Notes: generated from the letters alone by a model not told the origin. A DNA stretch of 64,000 bases from an uncultured Pseudomonadales bacterium (GCA_958296165.1 OY282447.1:1984001-2048000), one strand, 5' to 3'; numbered from the stretch's first letter, positions 1 to 8,158 are shown. A program made the numbers and translations.

Positions 1-630
1 GGTGTGCAGGACGCCGTCGATGCGCATCCGCACTGCGAAGTTCTCCTCGGCCGGTTCGACGTGAATGTCGGAGGCGTCCAAATCCACCGCTTGCGCGAGC
101 AGGTTGTTCACCAGTTCGATGATGGGCGCCTCCTCGGCCATCTCGCGCAGCAGCATGGCGTTGTCGCCGGAGAAGAGATCCTCGATGGCGCGCTCCTTGC
201 GCGCGAAGTCCAGCAGGCGGTCGATCTGATGGTTGGCGGCCAGGTAGAACGTCATCGGCTCGCCTGGATGGAAATAGCCTAGGGCTTCGAGCAGAGCGCG
301 GTCTTCAACGTCGCGGGCCAGGCAGGAAAGTTGGCCGTCGCGGCGCCACAGCAGCACCGCGTTGTCCAGAAACCAATCCAGCTTCATGCGCGACTCTGCC
401 ATGAATCGGTATACCGCGATGTCTTCCGGCAGCTCGCCGTCGGTGCGCAGGTAGGTCACGCCCAGGCGCTCCGACTGGGTGGCCAGCACCACGTCCTCGG
501 AGACGGCGCCGTTGGCCACCAACAGTGCGCCCAGTCGGCCGCCGACCGTGCTCTGAATCTGCTGCGCCTTGTCGAGGTCTGCCGCCGTGACGGCGCCGCG
601 CTCGACGAGCATCTCGCCCAACGATCTCAT
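1..630 (-). CDS. GspE/PilB-type secretion ATPase, N-terminal part (runs off left edge)
   Basis: 210 codons of the N-terminal part of a type II secretion or type IV pilus assembly ATPase, a cytoplasmic hexamer that drives pilus or pseudopilus assembly. Residues 1-60 carry two similar short helical units (around LGEMLVERGAVTAADL and LGALLVANGAVSEDV) typical of the MshEN/GspE-N domain. Residues 185-193 read DASDIHVEP, the ASDIHxE motif of the GspE/PulE/PilB family, followed by RMRIDGVLHT. The Walker boxes lie outside the window, so GspE, PilB and MshE cannot be told apart. The ATG at 630 was chosen because it opens directly into the first conserved unit. The gene diverges from the aminotransferase gene, with about 41 bases between them. 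Confidence 0.8.
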   Translation of the reverse strand, partial: MRSLGEMLVERGAVTAADLDKAQQIQSTVGGRLGALLVANGAVSEDVVLATQSERLGVTYLRTDGELPEDIAVYRFMAESRMKLDWFLDNAVLLWRRDGQLSCLARDVEDRALLEALGYFHPGEPMTFYLAANHQIDRLLDFARKERAIEDLFSGDNAMLLREMAEEAPIIELVNNLLAQAVDLDASDIHVEPAEENFAVRMRIDGVLHT

Positions 631-671
631 AGGCGCGGATCATACTCGCATGAGCAGCGCGGTTAGCGCGG

Positions 672-1862
672 TTGTTGTGGCAGAATCGCTCCGCTCTTGG
701 GTACGGGGTGGCCGTATTGCCGCTGCAAAGCAAGCTCCCAGACGTCGGCACAACGATCTTTACGATCATGTCCAAGCTCGCAGCCGACGAGGGCGCGATC
801 AACCTGTCGCAAGGCTACCCCGATTTCGACGGACCACGCCCATTGCTCGACCGCGTAAGCCATTACTTGGCAAACGGCTACAACCAGTATCCGCCCATGG
901 CCGGGATCGAACCGCTGCGCGAGGCCATCGCTCGCAAAGTGGAGAGCTTGTACGGCCTCGCGCCCGACCCGGACACCGAGGTGACGATTACGTCCGGCGC
1001 GACGGAAGCGCTGTTCTGCGCCATCAACGCGGTGATTGGCAGCGGCGACGAAGCGCTGCTCTTCGACCCGTGCTACGACTCCTACGAACCGGCCGTCACC
1101 CTCGCCGGCGGTTCTTGCCGGCACATCCCCACACTGGCGCCGGATTTCCGCGTGGACTGGGATCGGGTGCGCGACGCGATCCGCCCGAACACGCGTCTGA
1201 TCGTTCTCAACACGCCGCACAATCCTACCGGCACGGTGTGGGACGAATCGGACATCGATGCATTGCGCAGCGTCGTGGCGGATCGCGACATCTACTTGCT
1301 GGCCGACGAAGTGTATGAACACGTTGTCTTCGACGGCCGCCAACACGTTAGTCTGGCGCGGTATCCGGACCTGTTCGCGCGCAGCTTCGTCGTTTCGTCG
1401 TTCGGCAAGACCTACCATGTCACGGGCTGGAAAGTGGCGTATTGCGTCGCTCCCGCAGCGCTCACCGAGGAGTTCCGTCGCATCCACCAGTTCGTCACTT
1501 TCACCACCGCCACTCCCCTCCAATACGGCCTTGCGGACTTCCTTGCCGATTGCCCGCAGCACCATCTGAACCTGGCGGCGTTCTACCAGGCCAAGCGCGA
1601 CCTGTTCTGCGGCTATCTGCGCGAATCGCGGTTTCGCCTCGCGCCATCGGCCGGCACGTTCTTTCAACTGGTGGACTACGGCGCCATCAGCGACGAGCCG
1701 GACACCGCGCTGGCGCGGCGCTGGACAGTGCAACACAAGGTTGCTTCGATACCGGTATCGGTGTTCTACGAAGACGCCCCGGATCAACGCTATCTGCGCT
1801 TCTGCTTTGCCAAGGACGACGCCACGCTGGAACGGGCCGCGGCGGTGCTGTGTCGGCTCTGA
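672..1862 (+). CDS. PLP-dependent aminotransferase, YbdL-like (methionine/aromatic aminotransferase)
   Basis: Fold-type I PLP aminotransferase, cytoplasmic. It closely resembles my memory of E. coli YbdL along its whole length: KLPDVGTTIFTIMS, then AINLSQGYPDFDG, NTPHNPTGTVW (about 180-190), DEVYEH (212-217) and SSFGKTYHVTGWK with the Schiff-base lysine at about 246. YbdL prefers methionine and aromatic or histidine amino donors, and this is the likely activity. The 396-codon frame starts at 672. A GTG at 708 would give a length nearer the family norm and cannot be excluded. The stop overlaps a possible ATG of the next frame (TGATG), suggesting translational coupling with the haem lipoprotein gene. 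Confidence 0.9.
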   Translation: MLWQNRSALGYGVAVLPLQSKLPDVGTTIFTIMSKLAADEGAINLSQGYPDFDGPRPLLDRVSHYLANGYNQYPPMAGIEPLREAIARKVESLYGLAPDPDTEVTITSGATEALFCAINAVIGSGDEALLFDPCYDSYEPAVTLAGGSCRHIPTLAPDFRVDWDRVRDAIRPNTRLIVLNTPHNPTGTVWDESDIDALRSVVADRDIYLLADEVYEHVVFDGRQHVSLARYPDLFARSFVVSSFGKTYHVTGWKVAYCVAPAALTEEFRRIHQFVTFTTATPLQYGLADFLADCPQHHLNLAAFYQAKRDLFCGYLRESRFRLAPSAGTFFQLVDYGAISDEPDTALARRWTVQHKVASIPVSVFYEDAPDQRYLRFCFAKDDATLERAAAVLCRL

Positions 1863-1897
1863 TGGCGGCAACGCCGGCGCTAGCGGCAACGATGGCA

Positions 1898-2215
1898 ATG
1901 AAGGGCACACTCACCGCGCTGGCGCTGGCCGTGCTGCTCGGCGGCTGCGGCGCATCCTCCGACGAATCGGAACATCCAGGCAGGGCGGTGTACCTGCGCT
2001 ACTGCTTCTCCTGCCACCAGGCGGGCGTGGCCGGCGCACCCAAGCTCGGCGATCAAGAGGCTTGGCGGCCGCGCCTTGCGCAAGGACGCGAGATGCTGCT
2101 CGACAATGTGAAGAGGGGCATGGCGCCCGGCATGCCGCCACGCGGGGCCTGCCCGTCCTGCGACGACGAGACGCTAGCGGTGGCGGTGGACTACATGGTT
2201 GTCAACGCGCAGTAG
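1898..2215 (+). CDS. Small c-type cytochrome lipoprotein (cytochrome c5-like)
   Basis: A 105-residue protein. Residues 1-17 form a lipoprotein signal peptide with the lipobox LLGGC (acylated Cys17). One haem-c site, CFSCH, follows at 36-40. A methionine-rich stretch MAPGMPP near residue 75 can supply the axial Met, and a further CPSC pair follows, as in cytochrome c5-type domains. It should therefore be a membrane-anchored periplasmic electron carrier; its partner is not evident. The start at 1898 gives the cleanest signal peptide; 1862 and 1892 are in-frame alternatives. It lies just downstream of the aminotransferase gene with no promoter visible between them. Confidence 0.75.
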   Translation: MKGTLTALALAVLLGGCGASSDESEHPGRAVYLRYCFSCHQAGVAGAPKLGDQEAWRPRLAQGREMLLDNVKRGMAPGMPPRGACPSCDDETLAVAVDYMVVNAQ

Positions 2216-2379
2216 ACGGCGCTGGCAGCCCGGATGCGCGAACGCGCCAACTTGCGGCCATGTGTGCCACTCGCCGCCGGCTAATGTCGCGCCAACCGGC
2301 TGATTTTGCTGCCGATGTAGGGTATGGAACGAAACATGCTAGTCTGCCCTTGAGACAACGTAAACGGAGCCAAGGCATC

Positions 2380-2802
2380 GTGGCGCACTATCTGCCCGGC
2401 GACATCGTCGCGCGGCGCAAAGGCTTGGTGATGCACAAGGGCATCGCACTCGGCAACGGCTTGGTGTTTCACAATACGCCGTTCGGCGGCGAGCACGTTT
2501 CCACCGAGGATGAGTTTCTCCAAGGCCGCCGCATGCGTGTGGAGCGGCTCGAGGGCACCGCCCGACGGCGCACTTTGCGAGCGGCTCGAACCGACTCGCC
2601 ACGCGAGTACCACTTGTTCGCGAACAACTGCGAACACACCGTCTCGCGCGCTCTGACCGGCGAGGCGGAGAGCCCGCAATTGAGGTCCTGGGCGCTGGGT
2701 TTGGGCGTTGGCGCTCTGGCTTTCGCAGCCACCCGCCATCCCGCTGCCGCCGTCGCCGGCTACGCGCTCGGCCGCAGCATCGCCAAGCGACTGTTCGACT
2801 AG
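2380..2802 (+). CDS. LRAT-fold (NlpC/P60-superfamily) protein with C-terminal membrane segment
   Basis: A 140-residue protein with the lecithin:retinol acyltransferase (LRAT/HRASLS) signature: GDIV at 7-10, His19 in VMHKGIAL, His31 in VFHNTPFGGEHV, and Cys84 in NNCEHTVS. In LRAT enzymes two His and the NCEHF Cys are catalytic, so an acyltransferase, phospholipase or amidase activity is possible. Residues 103-130 are hydrophobic and glycine/alanine-rich and probably a membrane segment, as in eukaryotic HRASLS proteins. The GTG start at 2380 was chosen because GGAG lies about ten bases upstream. An ATG at 2284 in the same frame would add 32 residues with no family likeness. The substrate is unknown. 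Confidence 0.65.
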   Translation: MAHYLPGDIVARRKGLVMHKGIALGNGLVFHNTPFGGEHVSTEDEFLQGRRMRVERLEGTARRRTLRAARTDSPREYHLFANNCEHTVSRALTGEAESPQLRSWALGLGVGALAFAATRHPAAAVAGYALGRSIAKRLFD

Positions 2803-2827
2803 GCAGCACGTTGCAGGCACCAGCGGC

Positions 2828-3030
2828 CTACTCGCCGCCCTGCAGCAGCACTTGGTCGATGACGATTTTGGCTAGCCACGGCAGGTAGGCGCGGGAATCA
2901 GGGTCAAGATGCCGAGCCCGATCTTGGCGCCGAGCAGGCGCTTCTCGGTTGTGAGCACCTGAAGGGCACGGTGCAAGAGTGAGAATACGTCCCAGCTGCC
3001 GATGGCGGTGTTCGGTATCGACGCGATCGT
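2828..3030 (-). pseudogene. Relic of an ABC exporter gene, N-terminal membrane domain
   Basis: On the minus strand one frame reads DVFSLLHRALQVLTTEKRLL followed by a hydrophobic run ending LTLIP. It then switches frame to RAYLPWLAKIVIDQVLL and stops at 2828-2830. This resembles the first transmembrane helix region of MsbA/LmrA-type ABC exporters, broken by one frameshift near 2895 and lacking everything downstream. It lies just after another exporter's C-terminal tail, as in a heterodimeric exporter pair. It can be called only from local resemblance. Confidence 0.45.
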
Positions 3031-3069
3031 CGAAACGTGGCCTACGCGTCGAGGTGGTGTTGGCGGCGG

Positions 3070-3216
3070 CTAAGTCGCCCATGCCGCGTCGCTGCTGTGT
3101 GTTTCCGCTTCCACGAAGCGGCGATAGCGGCCGTTCATTGCGATGAGCGCGTCGTGGGTGCCGAACTCGCGCACCACGCCGTCTTCCAGCAAGGCGATCT
3201 GGGGCGATTGCATTCA
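3070..3216 (-). pseudogene. Relic of an ABC exporter gene, C-terminal end of ATPase domain
   Basis: Forty-eight codons ending in TAG at 3070-3072 read IALLEDGVVREFGTHDALI and continue NGRYRRFVEAE. This is the region after the H-loop in ABC exporter ATPases, whose consensus is V-L-E-x-G-x-x-x-E-x-G-T-H-x-x-L-x-x-x-G-x-Y. No Walker A, signature or Walker B sequence lies upstream, so the rest of the gene has been deleted. The break falls at about 3216, close to the promoter side of the three-gene nuclease operon, which suggests this locus was disrupted when that operon arrived. Confidence 0.6.
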
Positions 3217-3368
3217 GACATAAAATGTCGTCTCGTCGCCCAAACGGACTGCCGAACAGCGGCAAGCGCCCTCAGACCGTCTTGTCAGGCCATTTCGGGG
3301 CATTGGGAGGCGAAATCGGACCTGCAGGGGCTTGGTCCGCAATCGCCTTGGTTGGGAGACCGCGTCGG

Positions 3369-3397
3369 TTGACCACCCTCCGTGAAGGCGGTAGGGT
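3369..3397 (+). promoter_or_regulatory. Predicted sigma-70 promoter of the three-gene operon
   Basis: TTGACC at 3369-3374 and TAGGGT at 3392-3397 are separated by exactly 17 bases. Transcription would begin about 45 bases before the GTG start at 3448. It is the best promoter-like match in the otherwise empty 3217-3447 gap. Confidence 0.5.
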
Positions 3398-3447
3398 AAA
3401 AGGCTGATTGGGTCGGCGCTCAGTAACGAGTACCGCGAGGATTGCAC

Positions 3448-4245
3448 GTGATAGCCATCCAAGATGTCGGATCGAAGAAGGCAGCAGCGACGCTGCAGTT
3501 CCTTAGGTGCTGCTATCGGTTCGTCAACGACGAGTGGCCCCATGCGCGGCGAGAAGAGCTTCCGGACCAAGGGTTTGAGCGTCGGTTTCGTGAGGCATGT
3601 GTGCGTGATCTCGTAGATTGGCAAGTTTCCGACGAACGCGAGCTCCATTTGGGTGGAGAATACGCGCCCGCGTCTGGCGTGACGCACGAAGTCGACATAG
3701 TAGCGAACCATTCGGAGACGACTGTTATCGTCGAAATGAAGAACCGCGCCGATGCCGTCGGCAAGAATGAGGTTGTTGTCTTCTTCGCGAAAGTATTGGA
3801 CTACATCCTAGCCAATCCCGCTTTGGCGCTCAAAGAACTCGGTCTAGTATTTGCGTGCAGGACGTCATTCGAACCCCGCGGCCTCGCCACTTGCCTTGGA
3901 TTAGGTGTACATCCGGTTAGTTCCAATATTCGTCCTCTTCCTGTACTGAAAAACACCATAGACATCTTAGATCGCGTCGTTCGCCGAGGTCTCAGACTAC
4001 CTTCAGACCTCCAACCGCGGCTAAATGACTTGCGTGCTGAAATAGCTAACGTATCTGTCGGCTTGAATGATACTTGGCTAGACAACCGATTATCGTACCG
4101 CTCTGAAACGACACTATTGATTCGTGCAATTCCTTCGATCAGCGCAGATGCCTTCGCGCAGCGGTTCACGGACGCCAACTCTACGTGTTCCGATATATTG
4201 AGGGTCGCCCGAAGGATCAGTTCATCCAAAGGAAGAGTATCGTGA
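3448..4245 (+). CDS. PD-(D/E)XK-like nuclease-fold protein, first gene of a three-gene accessory operon
   Basis: A 265-residue protein of a family I do not recognise. Residues 80-98 read HEVDIVA, nine residues, then VIVEMK. This fits a restriction-endonuclease-fold active site (Asp83, then Glu96-x-Lys98 on the next strand), followed by a helix VFFAKVLDYI. No other domain is evident, and the C-terminal half (about 150-265) is predicted helical. The GTG start at 3448 has GAGG seven bases upstream; a TTG at 3442 is the alternative. The stop overlaps the next gene's GTG (GTGA). Base composition is visibly lower in G+C than in flanking genes, suggesting horizontal acquisition. Function is inferred only from the fold motif and operon context; cleavage of DNA is not shown. 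Confidence 0.6.
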   Translation: MIAIQDVGSKKAAATLQFLRCCYRFVNDEWPHARREELPDQGFERRFREACVRDLVDWQVSDERELHLGGEYAPASGVTHEVDIVANHSETTVIVEMKNRADAVGKNEVVVFFAKVLDYILANPALALKELGLVFACRTSFEPRGLATCLGLGVHPVSSNIRPLPVLKNTIDILDRVVRRGLRLPSDLQPRLNDLRAEIANVSVGLNDTWLDNRLSYRSETTLLIRAIPSISADAFAQRFTDANSTCSDILRVARRISSSKGRVS

Positions 4246-5336
4246 ATATCACAAGCTACAACATTAATGATGTGACCTTTCACTACATTGGTCTTCGAGT
4301 GCTGGGAGGACTACCAAGTAGTGCCGATAGGGCAACCCAATTGGTGACGATTTCGCGCAGCATCCATAGTCACGTCTGCGGCCGAGCCCTTCGGCTGATG
4401 TTACCAGCACCGAAAGGCACATACAGATCGGCTGGAGAGAAGGTCTGCCAAGAGCTAAGAAATTTTAGATTTGTCTATGCGCACAAGGGCCAAGCCTATC
4501 GACTGACCGAGGATGGCCTGGACACTCTACGTCTGCTCCAGGAGAACAAGTATGCTGACCTTCGCCGAAGAATGGCTGAGGTTCACTTGCGGACCTACAA
4601 TAACCTTCGTGCTGTTTTTCTATATCACCTTGATGGACGATCCGTATGGCGTCCTGTGGTGGACGGAGCGCGATTGCAGGAGGAAGACTATATCCACGAT
4701 CTTTTGGTGCCCACGTTCGGGGAACGAGCAGTGTCGTACGCAGAATCGTTGGTAGACCTTGAAAAAGGACAGAGCGCGAAAGCCTTCGAGAGCGCGCTGA
4801 CAGCCACGATACTTGCGCACTTGTTCGAGGGTTTTAGGATGAAGACCGCGCTGTTTAGGACCCTCTGTGACCGCTTAGCAAGCATGAGGCTAATCAACGC
4901 GCGACGGGCATCTAGAGGGGGCTGTGAATTCAACAAAACCTATTCGCCATGCAAGTCGAATAGGAGCGAATGCTCATGGTACAGGCCATTGGAAGTGCCC
5001 TGTGGCGATGCGGATACGGTCACTGTGTATCTGAGCGAGCCAAACATACACAGCGCTGACTACCAACACGCTGTTCTGGACGCGCTCGATGTGGCGTTCC
5101 AAGAACTTCCGTCGGTCGGTGGTTACCATGCGATACCAGATCTGCGCGATTTCGTGTGTGAAAGTCTGATGATTCCAGAGCAGGCCTTTGATGACGCCCT
5201 GAACAAGTTGCTCGATCGGCTCGATCCGGTTCTATCGGCCGGTCTTGGATATGAGGGAATTACAGCGCAACGTAAGCCGCTGATCAGAACGAGAGGAGAG
5301 ACCCAACTCCGCAATCTTCTAAGGAGGGTGAAATGA
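4242..5336 (+). CDS. Unrecognised protein with probable winged-helix segment, second gene of the operon
   Basis: A 364-residue protein, family not recognised. The N-terminal third contains a helix-turn-helix-like stretch (GRALRLMLPAPKG, then GEKVCQELRNFRFVYAHKGQAYRLTEDG) that has the pattern of a winged helix with its beta wing. The middle is helical and acidic (EEDYIHDLLVPTF). A Cys cluster occurs around residues 230-260 (GGC, SPC, SEC, VPC) that could bind metal. The GTG at 4242 was chosen because GGAAG lies upstream and its GTGA overlaps the stop of the nuclease gene. Its own stop overlaps the ATPase start (ATGA). It probably acts in one complex with its neighbours, perhaps as the DNA-contacting or regulatory part. 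Confidence 0.6.
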   Translation: MNITSYNINDVTFHYIGLRVLGGLPSSADRATQLVTISRSIHSHVCGRALRLMLPAPKGTYRSAGEKVCQELRNFRFVYAHKGQAYRLTEDGLDTLRLLQENKYADLRRRMAEVHLRTYNNLRAVFLYHLDGRSVWRPVVDGARLQEEDYIHDLLVPTFGERAVSYAESLVDLEKGQSAKAFESALTATILAHLFEGFRMKTALFRTLCDRLASMRLINARRASRGGCEFNKTYSPCKSNRSECSWYRPLEVPCGDADTVTVYLSEPNIHSADYQHAVLDALDVAFQELPSVGGYHAIPDLRDFVCESLMIPEQAFDDALNKLLDRLDPVLSAGLGYEGITAQRKPLIRTRGETQLRNLLRRVK

Positions 5337-6691
5337 GGATGTTACCAAAGAGGTCTAACGACGAAACGGGGTCCACGGTTTATAGAGCACTTGGCCTCAA
5401 GGATCTCCCGTTTTCTTTGAGCCCAGTTCTTGATCCTTATAGCGACGATCCGCGACGTAACGGCCGGATCTACGCGCAGGCGCCGGTGGAGAAGGCAATA
5501 GAGAAGTTCGAACGTCTGTTGATTAGGCCAGAAGACTTTCTGAATCGAACTAGGATCGCTTCCTTGTGGTCAAAGGGCGACACGGAGAGTGGGCGAGGTA
5601 TGGGGAAGACCGCTTTGTTGCGGTTCTTCCAACAGCGGATAAACGATGATTGGGGGGAGAAGGAATTCGGCGGAAGATTTTCTGCGGTGGTCGTCTATGT
5701 GTCGTTTCCGGACCAAGTAGATCGACGGTACATGGAGCAGCTAGCGTGGGCGGCGCTTTGCGACGTATGTCGTAGTGGTGTTCTTGACGTATCGAGAGCA
5801 GCTATGCGTCGCAACTTACTCTCGGATGAGCAGGTAGTGGAAATCGTGCATCATGATGGGTTAGAGAACTACGAGAACCTTCTGGAAGATGGAGTTCTGT
5901 TAGAACACGACGTATCTGCACCGGAGTTGGACAGGAAAGTAGGGGAGACACTGATTGGGGTAGGCGTTGAACGCGGAGTAGCTAGAGCGCTGGCGACGGG
6001 TAGTTTCGAGGTGTTTCTGCGTGGATTACGTAGGGACGGAAATCTCGTACCGTACTATGTGCCGAGGGACAATAGAGGGCTGGACTATGCGCGACGTTTG
6101 CTTTTCGACGACGTCGTCCGGTACTTGCGCGTTGCGGGTTTTGGCGGTGGCTATCTTTTCATTGATGACATTGAAAATCTGACGGATCAGATGACTAGGA
6201 GACACCGGAACGAATTCGCGAAAGAGTTTGGTCTCTGTACGGTGAGGCCTGGATACGCGAACAACGCTTACGCGTTCTTTTCGTGCGTGTTGACGACGCA
6301 CCAGGCGTCGGCGAGAGGGCTTGCTCAGGCATGGCAAGAAGCTGGATTGTCCGCGATGGCCCGCTTGGAACCTGAGGCGCCGACGTCCGTCGAGTTGCCC
6401 CTGCCTACAGAGGAACAAGCCCGCCAGATTTTGATTGAGCACTTGGATTACTACCGCATTGAATCGAGTGAGAGGGCTACGATTCGGCCGTTTACGGAAG
6501 ATGGACTCGCGGCACTCGTGCGACGGAGCCAACATCCGCGTACTTTGATCGCCGCAGCGGCGCGTGTAGTGATGAATGCCGCTAAGGAGGGCTACTCACA
6601 AATTAACGCGAGGGTTGTAGATGAGGGGCCGGTGAGCGGGCAAGGAGAAGAGACGACCGACTATGGCGAGGGGCTTGACGACGCGCTGTAG
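5333..6691 (+). CDS. P-loop ATPase (AAA+/STAND type), third gene of the operon
   Basis: A 452-residue ATPase. Walker A is SGRGMGKT at 86-93 and Walker B is YLFIDDIEN at 274-282. The unusually long 180-residue spacing suggests an inserted subdomain. A likely sensor region, FFSCVLTTHQ, follows near 322-331, and the C-terminal part carries LPLPTEEQARQIL and a helical lid. Parts such as YVPRDN and DYARRLLF recall the BREX-associated P-loop proteins (DUF2791/BrxD type), but only from memory and weakly. AAGGAGG precedes the ATG, which overlaps the previous stop (ATGA). Tight coupling of nuclease, DNA-binding-like protein and ATPase is the usual design of prokaryotic defence or mobile-element machines. 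Confidence 0.7.
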   Translation: MRMLPKRSNDETGSTVYRALGLKDLPFSLSPVLDPYSDDPRRNGRIYAQAPVEKAIEKFERLLIRPEDFLNRTRIASLWSKGDTESGRGMGKTALLRFFQQRINDDWGEKEFGGRFSAVVVYVSFPDQVDRRYMEQLAWAALCDVCRSGVLDVSRAAMRRNLLSDEQVVEIVHHDGLENYENLLEDGVLLEHDVSAPELDRKVGETLIGVGVERGVARALATGSFEVFLRGLRRDGNLVPYYVPRDNRGLDYARRLLFDDVVRYLRVAGFGGGYLFIDDIENLTDQMTRRHRNEFAKEFGLCTVRPGYANNAYAFFSCVLTTHQASARGLAQAWQEAGLSAMARLEPEAPTSVELPLPTEEQARQILIEHLDYYRIESSERATIRPFTEDGLAALVRRSQHPRTLIAAAARVVMNAAKEGYSQINARVVDEGPVSGQGEETTDYGEGLDDAL

Positions 6692-6887
6692 GACGGCGAA
6701 TGTTCGGGTGTGCTGGTTGCTCCGCCGGCGTGATGCGAATCATTCAAGGCCCAATTGGACCTGGCAACTGCCAGCAGGGAAGTGTGGGGGCTAGGTACCC
6801 CTAGTTCGGCAGGCGGCTCCTTTGGTTCCGACGTTCCGCTGCGATGCTGGGCAGCATGTACCAGATACGCCGCTTGATAGAGGTGAG

Positions 6888-7227
6888 GCGTGCTCGCGCT
6901 GTGCTTGCATGGACGCCTTCGAGGTGGTCCCCGAACGAGGACGGCAACAACACCGGCGCAGTGGCCCACATCAACACATGCCTGCTAGCCGAGACGGACC
7001 TGCTGGTGACCTGCACCGGCAACACCAACGTGTGCGACTCCGCCATGCTGCGCACGCTCAAGTCCGGCGCCGTCGTCTGCGATATCGGCCACTTCGACAA
7101 CGAGGAAGTGGCGCACCCTATGGTAGAAGGCTTCGGCGGCACGCTCACGAGGCTCACCCCATCGCAGGCGGACTACATCCGCGTAACCACCGCAGGGCCG
7201 TTCAAGCCGCAGGGGTACAAGTACTAG
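6888..7227 (+). pseudogene. ahcY: Relic of ahcY (S-adenosylhomocysteine hydrolase)
   Basis: One frame carries RCACMDAFEVVP, the CALQACMDGFEVV region of AHCY. A second frame then carries LLVTCTGNTNVCDSAMLRTL and CDIGHFDNE from the NAD-binding domain. This jumps directly to the last part of the protein, LTRLTPSQADYI and GPFKPQGYKY, with the stop at 7225-7227. The N-terminal half, the segment between FDNE and the C-terminal tail, and reading-frame continuity are all missing. It is a clear pseudogene. S-adenosylhomocysteine recycling must use another copy or the Pfs/LuxS route elsewhere in the genome. Confidence 0.8.
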
Positions 7228-7351
7228 CACTCGCTTGGCGAACACAATCGAGCTGTTCGCGGTGCTTTCCGGGCAACCGTAGCGAACTCGCGCCTGTGAT
7301 CGGGCTCTTGTTGCTGTAGTCTTGAGTGCATCGGGGTGGAGCGGCGACCAA

Positions 7352-8158
7352 ATGACACCGAGAACGAGCAAGCACGTGGCATTCGCCATGAGCGCGTTTG
7401 GCCTGCTGTTGGCCGCGGTCGAGATTGCGGCACAGGACGCAGGGCCTTGCGGCGATGCGACGCCGGAAGAAAGAGCCGAAGCGCAAACTCTCATCGAAGG
7501 CGCACTCGACCTGACCCGCGGCGCCACCTCCTATACCGAGATGGTGATGATCATCCACCGCCCAGAATGGCAGCGGCGGCTCGAATTGGTGGCTTGGACG
7601 CGCGGTCGCGAGGATGCGCTGATTCGATTCACGGCACCCGCCAAGGACGCCGGCACGGCAACGCTGAAGAAGGGCGAACGCATGTGGACCTTCACGCCGA
7701 AGATCAACCGCGTGATCTGGCTGCCGTCGAGCATGATGTCGCAAAGCTGGGCCGGCTCCGATTTCTCCTACAACGACCTCTCGCGCACAGACCAGTACCT
7801 GCGCCACTACGAGTTCTGCATCGCCGACACTGCGGACGAGAACGGGCGCACGGTGTACACCTTGGAGCTGGTGCCGCACGACGATGCGCCGGTGGTGTGG
7901 GGCAAGGAGACGATGGTGATGCGCGACGACCATGTGATGCTGAGCCAGACCTTCTTCGACCAAAGCATGAAGCCTTTGAAAGAGATGCGTACCGTGGAGA
8001 TCGGCGAATTGGGGGGGCGCACCATTGCTGTCGCGATGCGCATGGCGGAAACCGAGGTGGCGGATAGCTGGACGGAAGTGCGCTATCTGAACGCGGACTT
8101 CAACGCCGAGGTGGACGACCGCATGTTCACCACGTTCGCGTTGCGAGGCGAGCAGTGA
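7352..8158 (+). CDS. LolA-like outer-membrane-lipoprotein-sorting protein, periplasmic
   Basis: A 268-residue exported protein. Residues 1-30 form a signal peptide ending near EIAAQDAG. The mature part has the features of the LolA-like 'outer membrane lipoprotein-sorting protein' family: ARGREDALIRFTAPA-type strands, GTATLKKGERMWTFTPKINRVIWLP, SQSWAGSDFSYNDL and DQSMKPLKEM. This half-barrel fold carries a hydrophobic ligand through the periplasm. The ATG at 7352 has GGAG about ten bases upstream. Its stop overlaps the GTG of the first permease (GTGA), so it opens a six-gene operon ending at 14404. It probably hands a lipid or lipoprotein between the permease complex and the outer-membrane component. 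Confidence 0.8.
   Translation: MTPRTSKHVAFAMSAFGLLLAAVEIAAQDAGPCGDATPEERAEAQTLIEGALDLTRGATSYTEMVMIIHRPEWQRRLELVAWTRGREDALIRFTAPAKDAGTATLKKGERMWTFTPKINRVIWLPSSMMSQSWAGSDFSYNDLSRTDQYLRHYEFCIADTADENGRTVYTLELVPHDDAPVVWGKETMVMRDDHVMLSQTFFDQSMKPLKEMRTVEIGELGGRTIAVAMRMAETEVADSWTEVRYLNADFNAEVDDRMFTTFALRGEQ

Noticed and set aside
663-1910. 415-codon open frame on the minus strand opposite the aminotransferase
   Set aside because: It mirrors the strongly supported aminotransferase gene and has no recognisable motif; high G+C makes long opposite-strand frames common.
7228-7351. Possible -10-like TGTAGT before the LolA-like gene
   Set aside because: No -35 element at suitable distance; the operon promoter could not be placed.
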